The position numbers were made by a program, and so were the translations under genes. Below the pieces are notes generated by a model that saw nothing but the letters and a program-made list of their open reading frames with translations, made no database searches and was not told where the DNA came from. Shown in pieces: positions 55,421-64,000 of a stretch of DNA of 64,000 nt (within the stretch, counting starts at the first letter, position 1; every line of letters begins with the position of its first letter). The DNA lies in contig OZ255622.1 in assembly GCA_965276715.1 (NCBI GenBank), positions 2,356,001 to 2,420,000 of the forward strand. The letters are read 5' to 3'. The DNA is from CAXTPV01 sp965276715 (GTDB lineage: Bacteria > Pseudomonadota > Alphaproteobacteria > Acetobacterales > Acetobacteraceae).

Positions 55421-56359
55421 ATGTCCGCCCCACTATCGCTGAAGGGTATCCATCACGTCACCGCCATCACGGCTGACGTGCGCTCGAACCACCATTTCTA
55501 CACGCACGTGCTCGGCATGCGGCTGGTCAAGAAGACCGTCAACCAGGACGACACCACCGCCTACCATCTCTTCTACGCCGACGGCGTCGGCTCGCCCGGG
55601 TCCGACCTGACCTTCTTCGACTGGCCCGCCGGGCCCGAGGCTCGCGGCACCAGTGCCGTGACACGAACATCGCTCCGTGTCGCGGGCTCGCTTACATTCT
55701 GGTCGGAGCGCCTCTCGTCGCACGGGATCACAGGATCTCTGCGGGAGATCGACCGGCGCGCCGTCCTCGATTTCGAGGATCCCGAAGGCCAGCGGTTGCG
55801 CCTCGTCGACGACGCCTTCGGTGACGCTCGGCCCTACGGCGCAAGCCCGGTCCCCGGACCCGACCAGATCCGCGGCCTCGGGCAGGTCGAGCTCAGCGTT
55901 CCGGACCCGGCACAGACCGCTCTCTTCCTCACCCGCGTGCTCGGCATGGCTGAACTTCGGACCTTCTCGGATGCCGGCGTCGAGGTGCGGGTCTTCGGTC
56001 CGGAGGGCGCGATCGGTTCCGCCGCTGAGCTGCATCTCCGTGCCGCTACGGGCCCGCGTGCACGCCAGGGTGCGGGCGCCGTCCATCATGTGGCGTTCCG
56101 CATCGATGACGGCGCCTACGATTCGTGGATCACACACTATCGCGCGCTCCACGTTGCTTCGAGCGGGCCTGTCGACCGGTTCTATTTCCGCAGCCTCTAT
56201 GCGCGCGAGCCGAACGGCATCCTGATCGAGCTCGCGACCGACGGTCCCGGCTTCCACGCCGACGAACCGATCGAAACGATGGGCCAGACGCTCGCCCTGC
56301 CGCCCTTCCTCGAACCGCGCCGTGCCGACATCGAGCGCAACCTCAAGCCCATGGATTAA
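55421..56359 (+). CDS. ring-cleaving dioxygenase of the glyoxalase/VOC superfamily
   Basis: 312 residues, two VOC modules. First: LKGIHHVTAITADVRSNHHFYTHVLGMRLVKKTVN; second: GQVELSVPDPAQTALFLTRVLGM. Metal ligands are likely the His of GIHHVTA, the His of VHHVAFRIDD and the Glu of NGILIELATDG, as in MhqA/MhqO-like hydroquinone dioxygenases. ATG 55421 with CGGAGA upstream. It probably cleaves a hydroquinone- or catechol-type ring; the substrate is not known. Confidence 0.85.
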   Translation: MSAPLSLKGIHHVTAITADVRSNHHFYTHVLGMRLVKKTVNQDDTTAYHLFYADGVGSPGSDLTFFDWPAGPEARGTSAVTRTSLRVAGSLTFWSERLSSHGITGSLREIDRRAVLDFEDPEGQRLRLVDDAFGDARPYGASPVPGPDQIRGLGQVELSVPDPAQTALFLTRVLGMAELRTFSDAGVEVRVFGPEGAIGSAAELHLRAATGPRARQGAGAVHHVAFRIDDGAYDSWITHYRALHVASSGPVDRFYFRSLYAREPNGILIELATDGPGFHADEPIETMGQTLALPPFLEPRRADIERNLKPMD

Positions 56360-56377
56360 GGCTGCCCGGGCAGGCTG

Positions 56378-57130
56378 TTACCTGTATTGCCCGGCCAGGG
56401 CCTCCGCCCCCCGCGCCAGCACCGTCACATCCACGCCCACCGCCACGAAGCGCGCGCCGAGCGCGATCACTCGCCTGATCTCGCTCGGCTCGGTCAGCAG
56501 GATCCCTGAGGCCTTTCCACAGGCGAGAATCCTCGCGATCGCGCCCTCGATCGCCGCCACGACCTCCGGGTGCCGCGGCTGCCCGATATGACCCATCGAT
56601 GCCGACAGATCGGCCGGTCCGATGAACACGCCGTCGACTCCGTCGACGGACGCGATCGCATCCAGGGATGCCAGCCCGCGTGCCGTCTCGACCTGCACCA
56701 TCAGGCAGACCTCGTCGGCCGCCTCGGCCAGATAGTCGGGCCGCCGGTTCCACCGGCTCGCACGCGCGATGGCCGCGCCGATGCCGCGGACCCCGGCAGG
56801 CGGATATCGCATCGCTGCCACCAGCTCCGACGCCTGCGCCGCCTCTTCGACCATCGGGATCAGCAGGCTTCGCGCGCCCAGATCCAGGTACTGCTTGATC
56901 AGGATCGTATCGCCGACGGGCAACCGCACCACCGGCTCGACCGGATAGGGAGCCACCGCCTGGAGCTGCGCCAGGATGGAAGGCACGTCGTTGGGCGCAT
57001 GCTCGCCGTCGAGCAGCAGCCAGTCGAAGCCGGCGCCCGCGCAGATCTCGGCGCTGTAGGGACTGGCGAGCGCCTGCCAGAGCCCGATCTGGAGCCGGCC
57101 AGACCCGATCGCCGCCTTGAATGCGTTCAT
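56378..57130 (-). CDS. HpcH/HpaI aldolase family protein
   Basis: 250-residue class II pyruvate aldolase: GLWQALASPYSAEICAGAGFDWLLLDGEHAPND at the N-terminus (Glu-His pair), VVRLP, DLGARSLLIPMVEEAAQA (Glu metal ligand), MVQVETARGLASLDAIA and GVDGVFIGPADLSASMGHIG are all diagnostic. It splits 2-keto-4-hydroxy acids such as 4-hydroxy-2-oxoheptanedioate to pyruvate and an aldehyde. The downstream neighbour (convergent) is a ring-cleaving dioxygenase, so a shared aromatic-breakdown role is conceivable. Confidence 0.9.
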   Translation of the reverse strand: MNAFKAAIGSGRLQIGLWQALASPYSAEICAGAGFDWLLLDGEHAPNDVPSILAQLQAVAPYPVEPVVRLPVGDTILIKQYLDLGARSLLIPMVEEAAQASELVAAMRYPPAGVRGIGAAIARASRWNRRPDYLAEAADEVCLMVQVETARGLASLDAIASVDGVDGVFIGPADLSASMGHIGQPRHPEVVAAIEGAIARILACGKASGILLTEPSEIRRVIALGARFVAVGVDVTVLARGAEALAGQYR

Positions 57131-57278
57131 CCGAGCCTCCCCCGCATCAGCGCAACGGAACGTGACACTGAAGCCGCAGCACAACAACTTCGCGACACAC
57201 CCCAACATATCGCGTGCATCAAGCCGGGGCACTGACTACATCTGGTGGCGTTGACCGATTCGAGGGTATCGAGACCGC

Positions 57279-59705
57279 ATGAACGCCATCAACCGCACCC
57301 TGCTCGACCGCCTCGCACCCGCTACCGGCAGCGAGCGCACTCCCGGTGCGGCATTCGGCGACAGCTTCCTGCCAGGCCGGCCGCTCGACCCCGGCATGGG
57401 CGTCGCGGTGGCGCGCCGCACGGTGTTCCGGCTTGCGGACCACGATGATTTTGGCCGCGTCGCCGACCGCGTCGCCGCCGGCAACCTCTCGCTCCTCGGC
57501 AGCGACGCATCCAACGGCCTGGACACCGAATATGCGCATCTGCGCACCTCCGAATATACGCATCTGCGCAATGCGATCGCGACCGGGGCGCTGATCACCT
57601 CGGGCCGCCACCTGCAGCACGGCGACGCCGACCAGGCGACGCGCAATATCGAGGTCTTCACCAATTGCGCGACTGCCATCGCCTCGTTCGTGAAATTCTA
57701 CCTCCTGCTGAACGGCTCGGGCGTTGGCCGCGCCTATGACGATGACTTGATCGTCGTCGATTGGGCCGATGCGCCGCGCCTCGTGTTCCACCTGTCGCCG
57801 ACGCACCCTGACTATCCCATGAGCGCCGACGCCAAGGGGCGCTTCGCCCGCGACCTCGGCCTCGCTCCCTCCGGCGTCGACGCGTTCCTCGCTGCCAACC
57901 TTCTCGGCACTCTCGCCGACGCCCCCGAGGGCGCCACGGTCGTCGGGATCGGCGACAGCCGCGAGGGCTGGGCCGAAGCGGTCGAGCGGCTCGAGAGCAT
58001 GGCCTTCCGCCGCGAAACCGACCGCGTCCTGGTCCTCGACTTCTCCGCGATCCGCCCCTGTGGCGCCCCGATCGCTGGCATGCAGGGCCGCCCGGCCTCG
58101 GGCCCGATCTCGCTGCTGCGTGCCTTCCTCAACATCCGTGACCGCGTCATCGAGCCGGCCCGTCTCCGCGACCCTCACGGTGAGGCATTCGCCTTGTGGG
58201 AGCAGGCCATGCTGGTCGACCACTACCTCTCCGTGGAGGTCCAGGTCGGAGGCGCTCGCCGCGCTGCGCGCATGGCGACCAAGTCCTGGCGCGATCCGGG
58301 CGTGCTGCGCTTCATCCGCAGCAAGAGCGAGGGCGGCCTCTGGACCGCCAACAACTCCGTCATGGTCGACCGCACCTTCTGGCGCCTGCTGGAGAAGGAT
58401 CCGGGCGCCGCCAATCCGCTCGCGTCGCACGCGCACGCCGTCTTCGACGAGGCCACGCGCTGCGGCTACATCAACGGCGAACCGGGCTTCATCAACGGCG
58501 ACGCGCTCGAGGATCACCGGACGGGAGCCGCCTGGCGCAAGCCGATCCACACCGACGGCCGCGACGTGCGCAGCGCGCGCTATCAGGTGCGCGAGGCGTC
58601 GGGCCTGATGGGTGAACTCTCCCGTCGCGCGGCGAGCGCGCGCTTTCCCGTCACCACGAACCCGTGCGGCGAGATCGCGCTCCACGTCACCGGCGGCTAC
58701 TGCGTCATCGCCGACTTCGCCCCGCTGCTCGCCTGCCCGCTGTCGTTCGACGCCTTCGAGCCGGGCCTCGCCGACAGCGACGCCGCCTCGCTCTGGGACG
58801 CCCGCGTGTTCGACTCGGTCCGCCTCGGCGTCCGCTTCCTGATGCGCGCCAACCGCATGGATGCCCTTTACAGCGAGGAGGTCCGCCGCACCAATCGCAT
58901 CGGGATCGGCCCGACCGGCTTGCACGAATGGGCCTGGACCCGCTTCGGCCTTGGCTTTCGCGACCTGCTCGACGAGCGCCGCAGCGCTCCGTTCTGGTCC
59001 ATGCTCGCCCGCCTGTCCGAGGCCGCCAAGCAGGAGGCCGAACTCTACGCGGCCGAACTCGGCCAGGCGGTCCCGGCCACCATCACCACTGTCAAGCCCG
59101 CCGGCACCACCAGCAAGCTGTTCGGTCTCACGGAGGGCGCGCACCTGCCTGCCCGCCGCCAATACCTGCGCTGGGTCCAGTTCCGTGGCGAGAAGGACGA
59201 GCATGGCGCCTGGCGTGCCGATGCCGATCCGCTGCTCGCCGACTACGAGGCAAAGGGCTATCCGCTGCGCGCGCTGACCAGCTTTCCCGGCATGACGATC
59301 GTTGGCTTTCCGACCGAGCCGCTCGCCCAGCGCCTCGGCATGGGCGACGCCCTCGTCACCGCTCTCGAAGCCACGCCCGCCGAGCAATATCACTGGCTGC
59401 GTCTGCTCGAGCGTCACTGGATCGGCGCCGACCGCGGCAATCAGGTCAGCTACACGCTCAAGCTCTACACCGACCGCATCGATCTCGACGCCTTCCGCGA
59501 CATCATCCGCCGCGAACAGCCACGTGTCCGCGCTTGCGCCGTGCTGCCGAGCCGGCCCGATTCCGAGCTCGGCTACGAATATCTCCCCGAGGAGGATGTG
59601 AGCCCCGAACGTTTCGCCGCTATCACCGCCCGGATCGCCGAGCGCGCGGCCGAGGTGGTCGATCTCGCCGAGCTCACCTGTGCTGCAGGGGTCTGCCCGA
59701 TCTGA
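57279..59705 (+). CDS. nrdJ: adenosylcobalamin-dependent (class II) ribonucleoside-triphosphate reductase
   Basis: 808-residue enzyme making deoxyribonucleotides with a B12-generated thiyl radical. The five functional cysteines of the monomeric class are in place: C130 (IEVFTNCATA), C463 in TTNPCGEIAL with E465, C475 (GGYCVIADF), and the C-terminal redox pair C801/C806 (TCAAGVCPI). The nucleotide region TVKPAGTTSKLFGLTEG is also present. It is about 70 residues longer than the Lactobacillus enzyme. A 24-base direct repeat adds 8 residues near position 84. No class I reductase is present in the window. Confidence 0.9.
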   Translation: MNAINRTLLDRLAPATGSERTPGAAFGDSFLPGRPLDPGMGVAVARRTVFRLADHDDFGRVADRVAAGNLSLLGSDASNGLDTEYAHLRTSEYTHLRNAIATGALITSGRHLQHGDADQATRNIEVFTNCATAIASFVKFYLLLNGSGVGRAYDDDLIVVDWADAPRLVFHLSPTHPDYPMSADAKGRFARDLGLAPSGVDAFLAANLLGTLADAPEGATVVGIGDSREGWAEAVERLESMAFRRETDRVLVLDFSAIRPCGAPIAGMQGRPASGPISLLRAFLNIRDRVIEPARLRDPHGEAFALWEQAMLVDHYLSVEVQVGGARRAARMATKSWRDPGVLRFIRSKSEGGLWTANNSVMVDRTFWRLLEKDPGAANPLASHAHAVFDEATRCGYINGEPGFINGDALEDHRTGAAWRKPIHTDGRDVRSARYQVREASGLMGELSRRAASARFPVTTNPCGEIALHVTGGYCVIADFAPLLACPLSFDAFEPGLADSDAASLWDARVFDSVRLGVRFLMRANRMDALYSEEVRRTNRIGIGPTGLHEWAWTRFGLGFRDLLDERRSAPFWSMLARLSEAAKQEAELYAAELGQAVPATITTVKPAGTTSKLFGLTEGAHLPARRQYLRWVQFRGEKDEHGAWRADADPLLADYEAKGYPLRALTSFPGMTIVGFPTEPLAQRLGMGDALVTALEATPAEQYHWLRLLERHWIGADRGNQVSYTLKLYTDRIDLDAFRDIIRREQPRVRACAVLPSRPDSELGYEYLPEEDVSPERFAAITARIAERAAEVVDLAELTCAAGVCPI
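57528..57575. repeat. tandem 24-base duplication within nrdJ
   Basis: Units 57528-57551 and 57552-57575 differ at few positions and encode EYAHLRTS and EYTHLRNA. The frame is kept, so the protein has two copies of an element next to the conserved TSGRHLQHGD region, of which one would be expected. Confidence 0.75.
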
Positions 59706-59814
59706 AGCAAGGTCGGGCCGGCGCTCGAACCTCACGACGACCGGGTCGGGCGCGTCGGCCGTTGATCGGTATGCTACGCTCACGCTGCCAATCCGCCCGA
59801 TCAAGGACTGCCCG

Positions 59815-60618
59815 ATGCTCCCGCGTGCCTTCTGCCTGTCGCTTGTCCTGGTCGCCGCACCCGCCATCGCACAGGACGCTCTCAAGCAGGCGATCGACAA
59901 TCCGGCCCGCATGCCGACCTTCGTCGCCCGCGACACCGCTCGCCATCCCTACGAGGAGCTGCGCTTCTTCGGCATCACCCCCTCCTCCGACATCGTCGAG
60001 ATCTGGCCCGGCGGCGGCTATTGGACCGAAATCCTCGCCCCGTATCTCCACGACCATGGACATTACGACCTCGCGGTCGCACCCCCTCAGGGCGGTGGCC
60101 GCGAGGACGCGCATTTCCGCCTCTCGCCGGCATTGCGGCGCACCCTCGCTGCCAGCCCGTCCCTCTACGGTCGGGTTCACCTGACCGAGCTGGCTCAGGG
60201 CCACGACGATCTTGCCGCACCCGGCAGTGCCGACCTCGTCCTGACCTTCCGCAACCTGCACAACTGGATGGGTCAAGGCGACGCTGCGGAAATGCTCGCG
60301 GCCATCCACCGCGCGCTCAAGCCCGGCGGCATCCTCGGCATCGAGGACCACCGCGCCAGCACGGCCCACTCGCAGGATCCCAAAGCCGACAGCGGTTACG
60401 TGCGTCAGGATTACGCGATCGCACTGATCGAGCGCGCCGGCTTCTCGTTCGCGGGCTCGTCCGAGATCGACGCCAACCCGCGCGACACCACCGACTGGCC
60501 GCAAGGCGTCTGGACGCTGCCGCCCGTCCTCGCGCTCGGCCAGGTTGACCGCGCGAAATACGAGGCGGTCGGGGAAGCCGACAATTTCGTTCTGAAATTC
60601 CGCAAGCACGGCCAGTGA
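59815..60618 (+). CDS. exported methyltransferase-like protein
   Basis: 267 residues. A convincing signal peptide (LPRAFCLSLVLVAAPAIAQ) precedes a Rossmann methyltransferase fold: SSDIVEIWPGGGYWTEILAP (motif I, with PGGG instead of GxGxG), ADLVLTFRNLHNWMGQG (motif II) and LKPGGILGIEDHRA. Such signal-peptide-bearing methyltransferase-like proteins form a conserved family, yet SAM is not expected in the periplasm, so the true cofactor is unclear. ATG 59815 has AAGGA 8 bases upstream. Confidence 0.82.
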   Translation: MLPRAFCLSLVLVAAPAIAQDALKQAIDNPARMPTFVARDTARHPYEELRFFGITPSSDIVEIWPGGGYWTEILAPYLHDHGHYDLAVAPPQGGGREDAHFRLSPALRRTLAASPSLYGRVHLTELAQGHDDLAAPGSADLVLTFRNLHNWMGQGDAAEMLAAIHRALKPGGILGIEDHRASTAHSQDPKADSGYVRQDYAIALIERAGFSFAGSSEIDANPRDTTDWPQGVWTLPPVLALGQVDRAKYEAVGEADNFVLKFRKHGQ

Positions 60619-60658
60619 GCTCCGCCGCCGATCGGCAGGGCGCACCCCAGCAGTAGGA

Positions 60659-60674
60659 GCGGGGCCCACCCCGC
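60659..60674. repeat. short GC hairpin before the M61 peptidase gene (dispersed repeat family, weaker member)
   Basis: GCGGGG-CCCA-CCCCGC, a perfect 6-base stem, followed by GGGACCCGCC, a tail like those of the other elements. It lies in the 95-base gap between the methyltransferase-like gene and the M61 peptidase gene. Confidence 0.55.
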
Positions 60675-60712
60675 GCCCCGGGACCCGCCACCAACATCCG
60701 TCCGGAGATCTC

Positions 60713-62623
60713 GTGACACGTCTGCGCCTCCTTGCCTTCGTCGCCGCTGTCGCCGCCCGCGCGGCCTTCGCCCAGACTCCCCTGGCCATGCCACCGGCGA
60801 TCCCCGCGCCACGCGACGTTCCCTTTCCGGGCACGCTGCGGATCGCGGTCGATGCAACCGATCTGGCGCGTCACATCTTCACCGTCCACGAGACCGTGCC
60901 GGTCTCCGGGCCCGGCGACCAGGTCCTGCTCTACCCGCAATGGATACCGGGCAATCATAGCCCCACCGGACCGATCGAGCTCCTGGCCGGCCTGTCCGTC
61001 CGCGCCGCCGGCGCCGTCCTCGACTGGCGCCGCGATCCCGTCGACATGTACGCCTTTCACATCCCGGTCCCATCGGGTGCCAGCTCGATCGATGTCGATT
61101 TCCAGTTCCTTTCCCCGTTGGAGAGCAAGCAGGGCAGGGTGGTCATGACCCCCGAGATGCTCGATCTGCAATGGAACACGGTTGTCCTCTATCCAGCCGG
61201 CTTCTTCCTGCGCGACATCCAGACCGACATGTCGCTGCACTTGCCCGATGGCTGGCAGTTCGGAACCGCCCTCGATCCCGCGATGTCGGCCGGCAGCAAG
61301 ATCGACTTCAAGACCACGCCACTCAACATCCTGCTCGATTCGCCCCTGATCGCCGGACGCTACTTCAAGCGCTTCGATCTCGACCCGGGCGCCGTGCCCG
61401 TCCATCTCGATGTCCTGGCCGACAAGCCATCGGAACTCGCGGTCTCGCCGTCGCAGCTTGCCGACCACCGAGCCGTGGTCCAGCAGGCCTACCGCCTGTT
61501 CGGGTCCCACCACTATGATCACTACGACTTCCTGCTCGCCCTGAGCGACGAACTCGACGGCGAGGGTCTCGAGCATCACCGATCGAGCGAGGACGCGACG
61601 GACGGCAACTACTTCACCGCGTGGGACAAGACATTCGCCGGGCGCGACCTGCTCAGCCACGAATTCACCCATTCCTGGAATGGAAAATACAAGCGCCCAG
61701 CCGATCTCTGGGCGCCAAACCTGAACATCCCCGAGCGCGACTCGCTCCTCTGGGTCTACGAGGGCGGCACCGAATATTGGGGCCAGGTGCTCGCGGCCCG
61801 CTCGGGCCTGTGGACACGCGACCAGGCGCTTGATGCGCTGGCCAACGACGCCGCCATCGAGCAGAACGAAGTCGGCCGTGCCTGGCGTCCACTCGAGGAC
61901 ACCACCAACAGTCCGATCTTCGTGCGCCGCCGCTCACTTCCCTGGCTGGGCTGGCAGCGTGGCGAGGACTACTACCTCGAAGGTCTGCTGGTCTGGCTCG
62001 ACGCGGACACGCTGATCCGCGAGCGCACCCAGGGTAAGAAATCACTCGACGATTTCGCGCACGCCTTCTTCGGCACCGACGATGGCGCCTTCATTGTCTC
62101 GACGTACCGCTTCGATGACGTCGTCCGTGCCTTGGGCGCTGTCACCCCCTACGACTGGGCCGGCTTCCTGCACGAGCGTCTTGATCGGCGCGGTGGTGAG
62201 GCGCCCCTCGACGGTCTTGCCCGCGGCGGATACCGGCTGGTCTACAACGAGACGCCGAGTCCGTTTCTCACCAGCTACGAGAAGGAACTCGGCGTGCGCG
62301 ACTTCAGCTATTCGATCGGCCTGACCCTGAAGGGCAAGTCGATCGTCGACGTTGCCTGGGGCAGTCCTGCCTGGAGGTCCGGCCTGACCGAAGGCAGCGA
62401 GATCACCGGTCTCGACGGCCTGACGTTCGTTGGTCCCGAAGATCTTGAAACCGCGATCCGCAACGCGGCGGCGAGTCACGATCCCGTCGAGCTGCTGGTC
62501 CAGACCGGCAAGCACTACCGTGTCGCCCGTGTGACCGTCACGACCGGACTCCGCTATCCGCACCTGGTCCGCTCGACGGGCCATCCCGCGACCCTCGATG
62601 CGATCCTTGCGGCCCGACCCTGA
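60713..62623 (+). CDS. M61-family glycyl aminopeptidase with PDZ domain
   Basis: 636 residues with a signal peptide (LRLLAFVAAVAARAAFAQ). The zinc site is SHEFTHSWNGK (H316, E317, H320) with the third ligand Glu in LLWVYEGGTEYWGQ (about E350). A PDZ-like domain (VDVAWGSPAWRSGLTEGSEITGLDG) occupies residues about 545-600. Acts in the periplasm on peptides with N-terminal Gly or Ala. Start GTG 60713 behind GGAG at a 6-base spacing. Confidence 0.92.
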   Translation: MTRLRLLAFVAAVAARAAFAQTPLAMPPAIPAPRDVPFPGTLRIAVDATDLARHIFTVHETVPVSGPGDQVLLYPQWIPGNHSPTGPIELLAGLSVRAAGAVLDWRRDPVDMYAFHIPVPSGASSIDVDFQFLSPLESKQGRVVMTPEMLDLQWNTVVLYPAGFFLRDIQTDMSLHLPDGWQFGTALDPAMSAGSKIDFKTTPLNILLDSPLIAGRYFKRFDLDPGAVPVHLDVLADKPSELAVSPSQLADHRAVVQQAYRLFGSHHYDHYDFLLALSDELDGEGLEHHRSSEDATDGNYFTAWDKTFAGRDLLSHEFTHSWNGKYKRPADLWAPNLNIPERDSLLWVYEGGTEYWGQVLAARSGLWTRDQALDALANDAAIEQNEVGRAWRPLEDTTNSPIFVRRRSLPWLGWQRGEDYYLEGLLVWLDADTLIRERTQGKKSLDDFAHAFFGTDDGAFIVSTYRFDDVVRALGAVTPYDWAGFLHERLDRRGGEAPLDGLARGGYRLVYNETPSPFLTSYEKELGVRDFSYSIGLTLKGKSIVDVAWGSPAWRSGLTEGSEITGLDGLTFVGPEDLETAIRNAAASHDPVELLVQTGKHYRVARVTVTTGLRYPHLVRSTGHPATLDAILAARP

Positions 62624-62628
62624 TCGTC

Positions 62629-63672
62629 TCAGGCCGGCAGAGTGCGTGACGCGGCGCTTCCGTGGCTCCCGATGACCGCGACCGCCTCGTCCAGCAGCGT
62701 GATCCAGCCATCCTTGTTGAATTCGGTGGGCCAGGCGGTACGGGCGAGGCGACCGTGATAGCCAGTGAACGAGCCGTCCTCGCGGCTTTCGACCAGGCCG
62801 TGTGGCTTGCCCGCGACGCTGTTCGTTACCCATAGCATGTCGGCGTTGCCGTAGGACCGGATCGCGGCATAGAGCCTCTCCATCGACCCCATGTCGTCAT
62901 CGAGACTACAACGTCTGAGCATGATCCGAGTCTGGTCCTCGACGACTTCGAGCAGCATGCTGACCTGGAATCTCAGCATGGTGGACTGATCCGCCCTGAT
63001 CCGCTCCTCCGAATACTCCGGATAGTAGCGATAGGTGTGGATCTCGAAGCCGTAGCGCCGGCTGGTCGCCATCCATTCGGATCCGCGTAGCCACATGTCC
63101 AGATCATCTTCGGTTCCGAAATCCGCAAAACGGGTCTCGAAGGCAGTCGCCAGCACCGCGTTGTCGAACGATCCGGCCAGCCGAAGCAATCCCATTCGGT
63201 TGAACCCGACCTTTCGCTGCATCAGCCCGAACTCGCAATTGTTACCCAAACCCTCGAAACGCATCACGAGGTCGCGTTCGCGTGCTTGGCGCTCGGGATC
63301 GGCGAAGTCGCCCTGGAGGGATTTTCCGATGGCGATCGAAACCTGATCGCCCGAAGGTATCTCGATCTGTAGCCGGCTGGACCTGAGCGCCAGTCTGTTG
63401 CCGGCGACCGGCATGTCGAGGCGGAACCGCGAGGCGTCCGCGTCACGACCGAGGATCGCCGCGACGTCGCGGCTCTCGACTTCCCGCTCTTCGATCTCGA
63501 TCGAAGCTGGCTCTGTTCCCGGAATATGCAGTATGAGCCTGATGTCCCGGTTGGGAACCGGCTTGAAACTCTCCCGGTGGCAGATCCACCCGGCGCAGGT
63601 CAACCGGGAGCGGCCGTCGTCGTCTTCATAAATGCGGAAGTCGTCGACCCGGTACATCAAGTTGGTCAGCAT
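62629..63672 (-). CDS. DUF1796-like protein
   Basis: 347 residues. The N-terminal 130 residues form a beta-rich domain (MYRVDDFRIYEDDDGRSRLTCAGWICHRE). The second part carries the motif MRFEGLGNNCEFGLMQRKVG, as in DUF1796 putative cysteine peptidases often found in polysaccharide clusters, with LRLAGSFDNAVLATAFETRF following. C at the NCEF motif and later H (HTYRYYPEY) could form a catalytic pair, which is only a suggestion. The gene is convergent with the M61 peptidase and close behind the cut gene at the right edge. Confidence 0.7.
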   Translation of the reverse strand: MLTNLMYRVDDFRIYEDDDGRSRLTCAGWICHRESFKPVPNRDIRLILHIPGTEPASIEIEEREVESRDVAAILGRDADASRFRLDMPVAGNRLALRSSRLQIEIPSGDQVSIAIGKSLQGDFADPERQARERDLVMRFEGLGNNCEFGLMQRKVGFNRMGLLRLAGSFDNAVLATAFETRFADFGTEDDLDMWLRGSEWMATSRRYGFEIHTYRYYPEYSEERIRADQSTMLRFQVSMLLEVVEDQTRIMLRRCSLDDDMGSMERLYAAIRSYGNADMLWVTNSVAGKPHGLVESREDGSFTGYHGRLARTAWPTEFNKDGWITLLDEAVAVIGSHGSAASRTLPA

Positions 63673-63694
63673 CGCGCGACTTTCCGTGGAGCTG

Positions 63695-64000
63695 TCAAGT
63701 CGCGTGCGCGCCGATGTCAGGCCGAAGCCACGTCGCAGCCACGCCGCGCAGAATGGGATCGTCCTGCATCTCGGCCCGCAGTCGGCTCTTGAGCAGGTTC
63801 AACCGGTGCGAGAATGTGCATAGAACCAGAGATTCGGCCTCCGCGACCGACGGCAATGATCGGAGCGCGTCAAGATCGCCTACGAGACCGGGCAGATGAG
63901 CCATGGCATGCGCGTCATTGACCGTTGGATCGCGCGCACGATCTTGGATGCGCCGGAGGAGATCCGCCGGACCAAGTGCCACGTGCCCGCCCGGATGGTC
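63695..64000 (-). CDS. unidentified protein, 5' part outside the window
   Basis: About 100 codons on the minus strand ending ...RAEMQDDPILRGVAATWLRPDIGAHAT. The frame is open to the window edge (DHPGGHVALGPADLLRRIQDRARDP), so the start may lie beyond it; a GTG at 63982 could also be the start. Helical, leucine-rich, with no recognisable motif. It is 22 bases upstream of the DUF1796-like gene on the same strand and may belong to the same transcription unit. Confidence 0.5.
   Translation of the reverse strand, partial: DHPGGHVALGPADLLRRIQDRARDPTVNDAHAMAHLPGLVGDLDALRSLPSVAEAESLVLCTFSHRLNLLKSRLRAEMQDDPILRGVAATWLRPDIGAHAT

Noticed and set aside
57219..59936. A 905-codon open frame on the minus strand opposite nrdJ
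   Set aside because: It mirrors the codon structure of nrdJ, has no recognisable motif, and long antisense frames are expected in GC-rich genes. The plus-strand protein has all catalytic cysteines.

Overview
The window reads as one contig of a GC-rich alphaproteobacterium, most likely Rhodospirillales and possibly Acetobacteraceae. The reasons are composition, an ATP synthase split into an F1 operon (atpHAGDC) and a distant Fo operon (atpI-B-E-F'-F with a duplicated b subunit), an alphaproteobacterial-type MqsRA pair, and dispersed GC-rich hairpins of the 'GGGGC-loop-GCCCC' kind after genes. The family placement is inference; no rRNA or tRNA gene was found.

Layout. 1-6362: a sugar-oxidation cluster on the minus strand (thiamine-diphosphate enzyme, enolase-superfamily dehydratase with an in-frame stop, duplicated membrane protein, gluconate-dehydrogenase subunit 3-like protein, GMC oxidoreductase), divergent from an SMP-30/gluconolactonase gene. 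6418-8489: sucCD. 8582-10276: a FitAB-type toxin-antitoxin pair, then a decayed nuclease toxin with a coupled NTF2-fold immunity-like gene. 10283-12419: a PadR regulator divergent from a MATE exporter. 12539-17541: F1 ATP synthase. 17593-18882: an MqsRA locus with a broken toxin and a clear operator pair, followed by an orphan secreted protein. 19186-25203: LprI-like, FUSC-like, SDR and HAF-repeat genes and a frame-broken hydrolase. 25231-30597: S41 protease, MFS transporter, stand-alone condensation-fold acyltransferase and a Na+/H+ antiporter.

30761-36158: a two-permease sugar ABC transporter of the YtfQRT-YjfF type with a FadR-type GntR regulator. 36254-40883: oligopeptidase B, adenine deaminase and a DUF72 protein. 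40953-43439: Fo ATP synthase, running into a GT2 / ArnT-like glycosyltransferase pair, a SIMPL protein and a trypsin-like protease joined by 4-base overlaps. 47203-48830: a gene graveyard (CocE/NonD remnant, nonsense-bearing NmrA fragment, gutted LysR gene) around an apparently intact APH(6)-like kinase. 48893-55103: DUF3891, a BMP-type nucleoside ABC transporter and topoisomerase IB. 55129-64000: glycine-zipper protein, ring-cleaving dioxygenase, HpcH/HpaI aldolase, class II ribonucleotide reductase, exported methyltransferase-like protein, M61 peptidase, a DUF1796-like protein and a gene cut by the window edge.

Three themes stand out. First, many genes are broken by single changes (in-frame stops in an enolase, a nuclease toxin, mqsR and an NmrA gene; frame breaks in a hydrolase; deletions in LysR and CocE genes), so either the genome is eroding or the consensus has residual errors. 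Second, a family of paired GC-rich hairpins recurs at gene ends, including a triple hairpin between atpG and atpD and one that forms the N-terminal codons of a glycosyltransferase. Third, the GMC dehydrogenase operon encodes a membrane protein built from two near-identical 136-residue halves with histidines conserved at equivalent positions, a good candidate for an undescribed membrane partner of the dehydrogenase.
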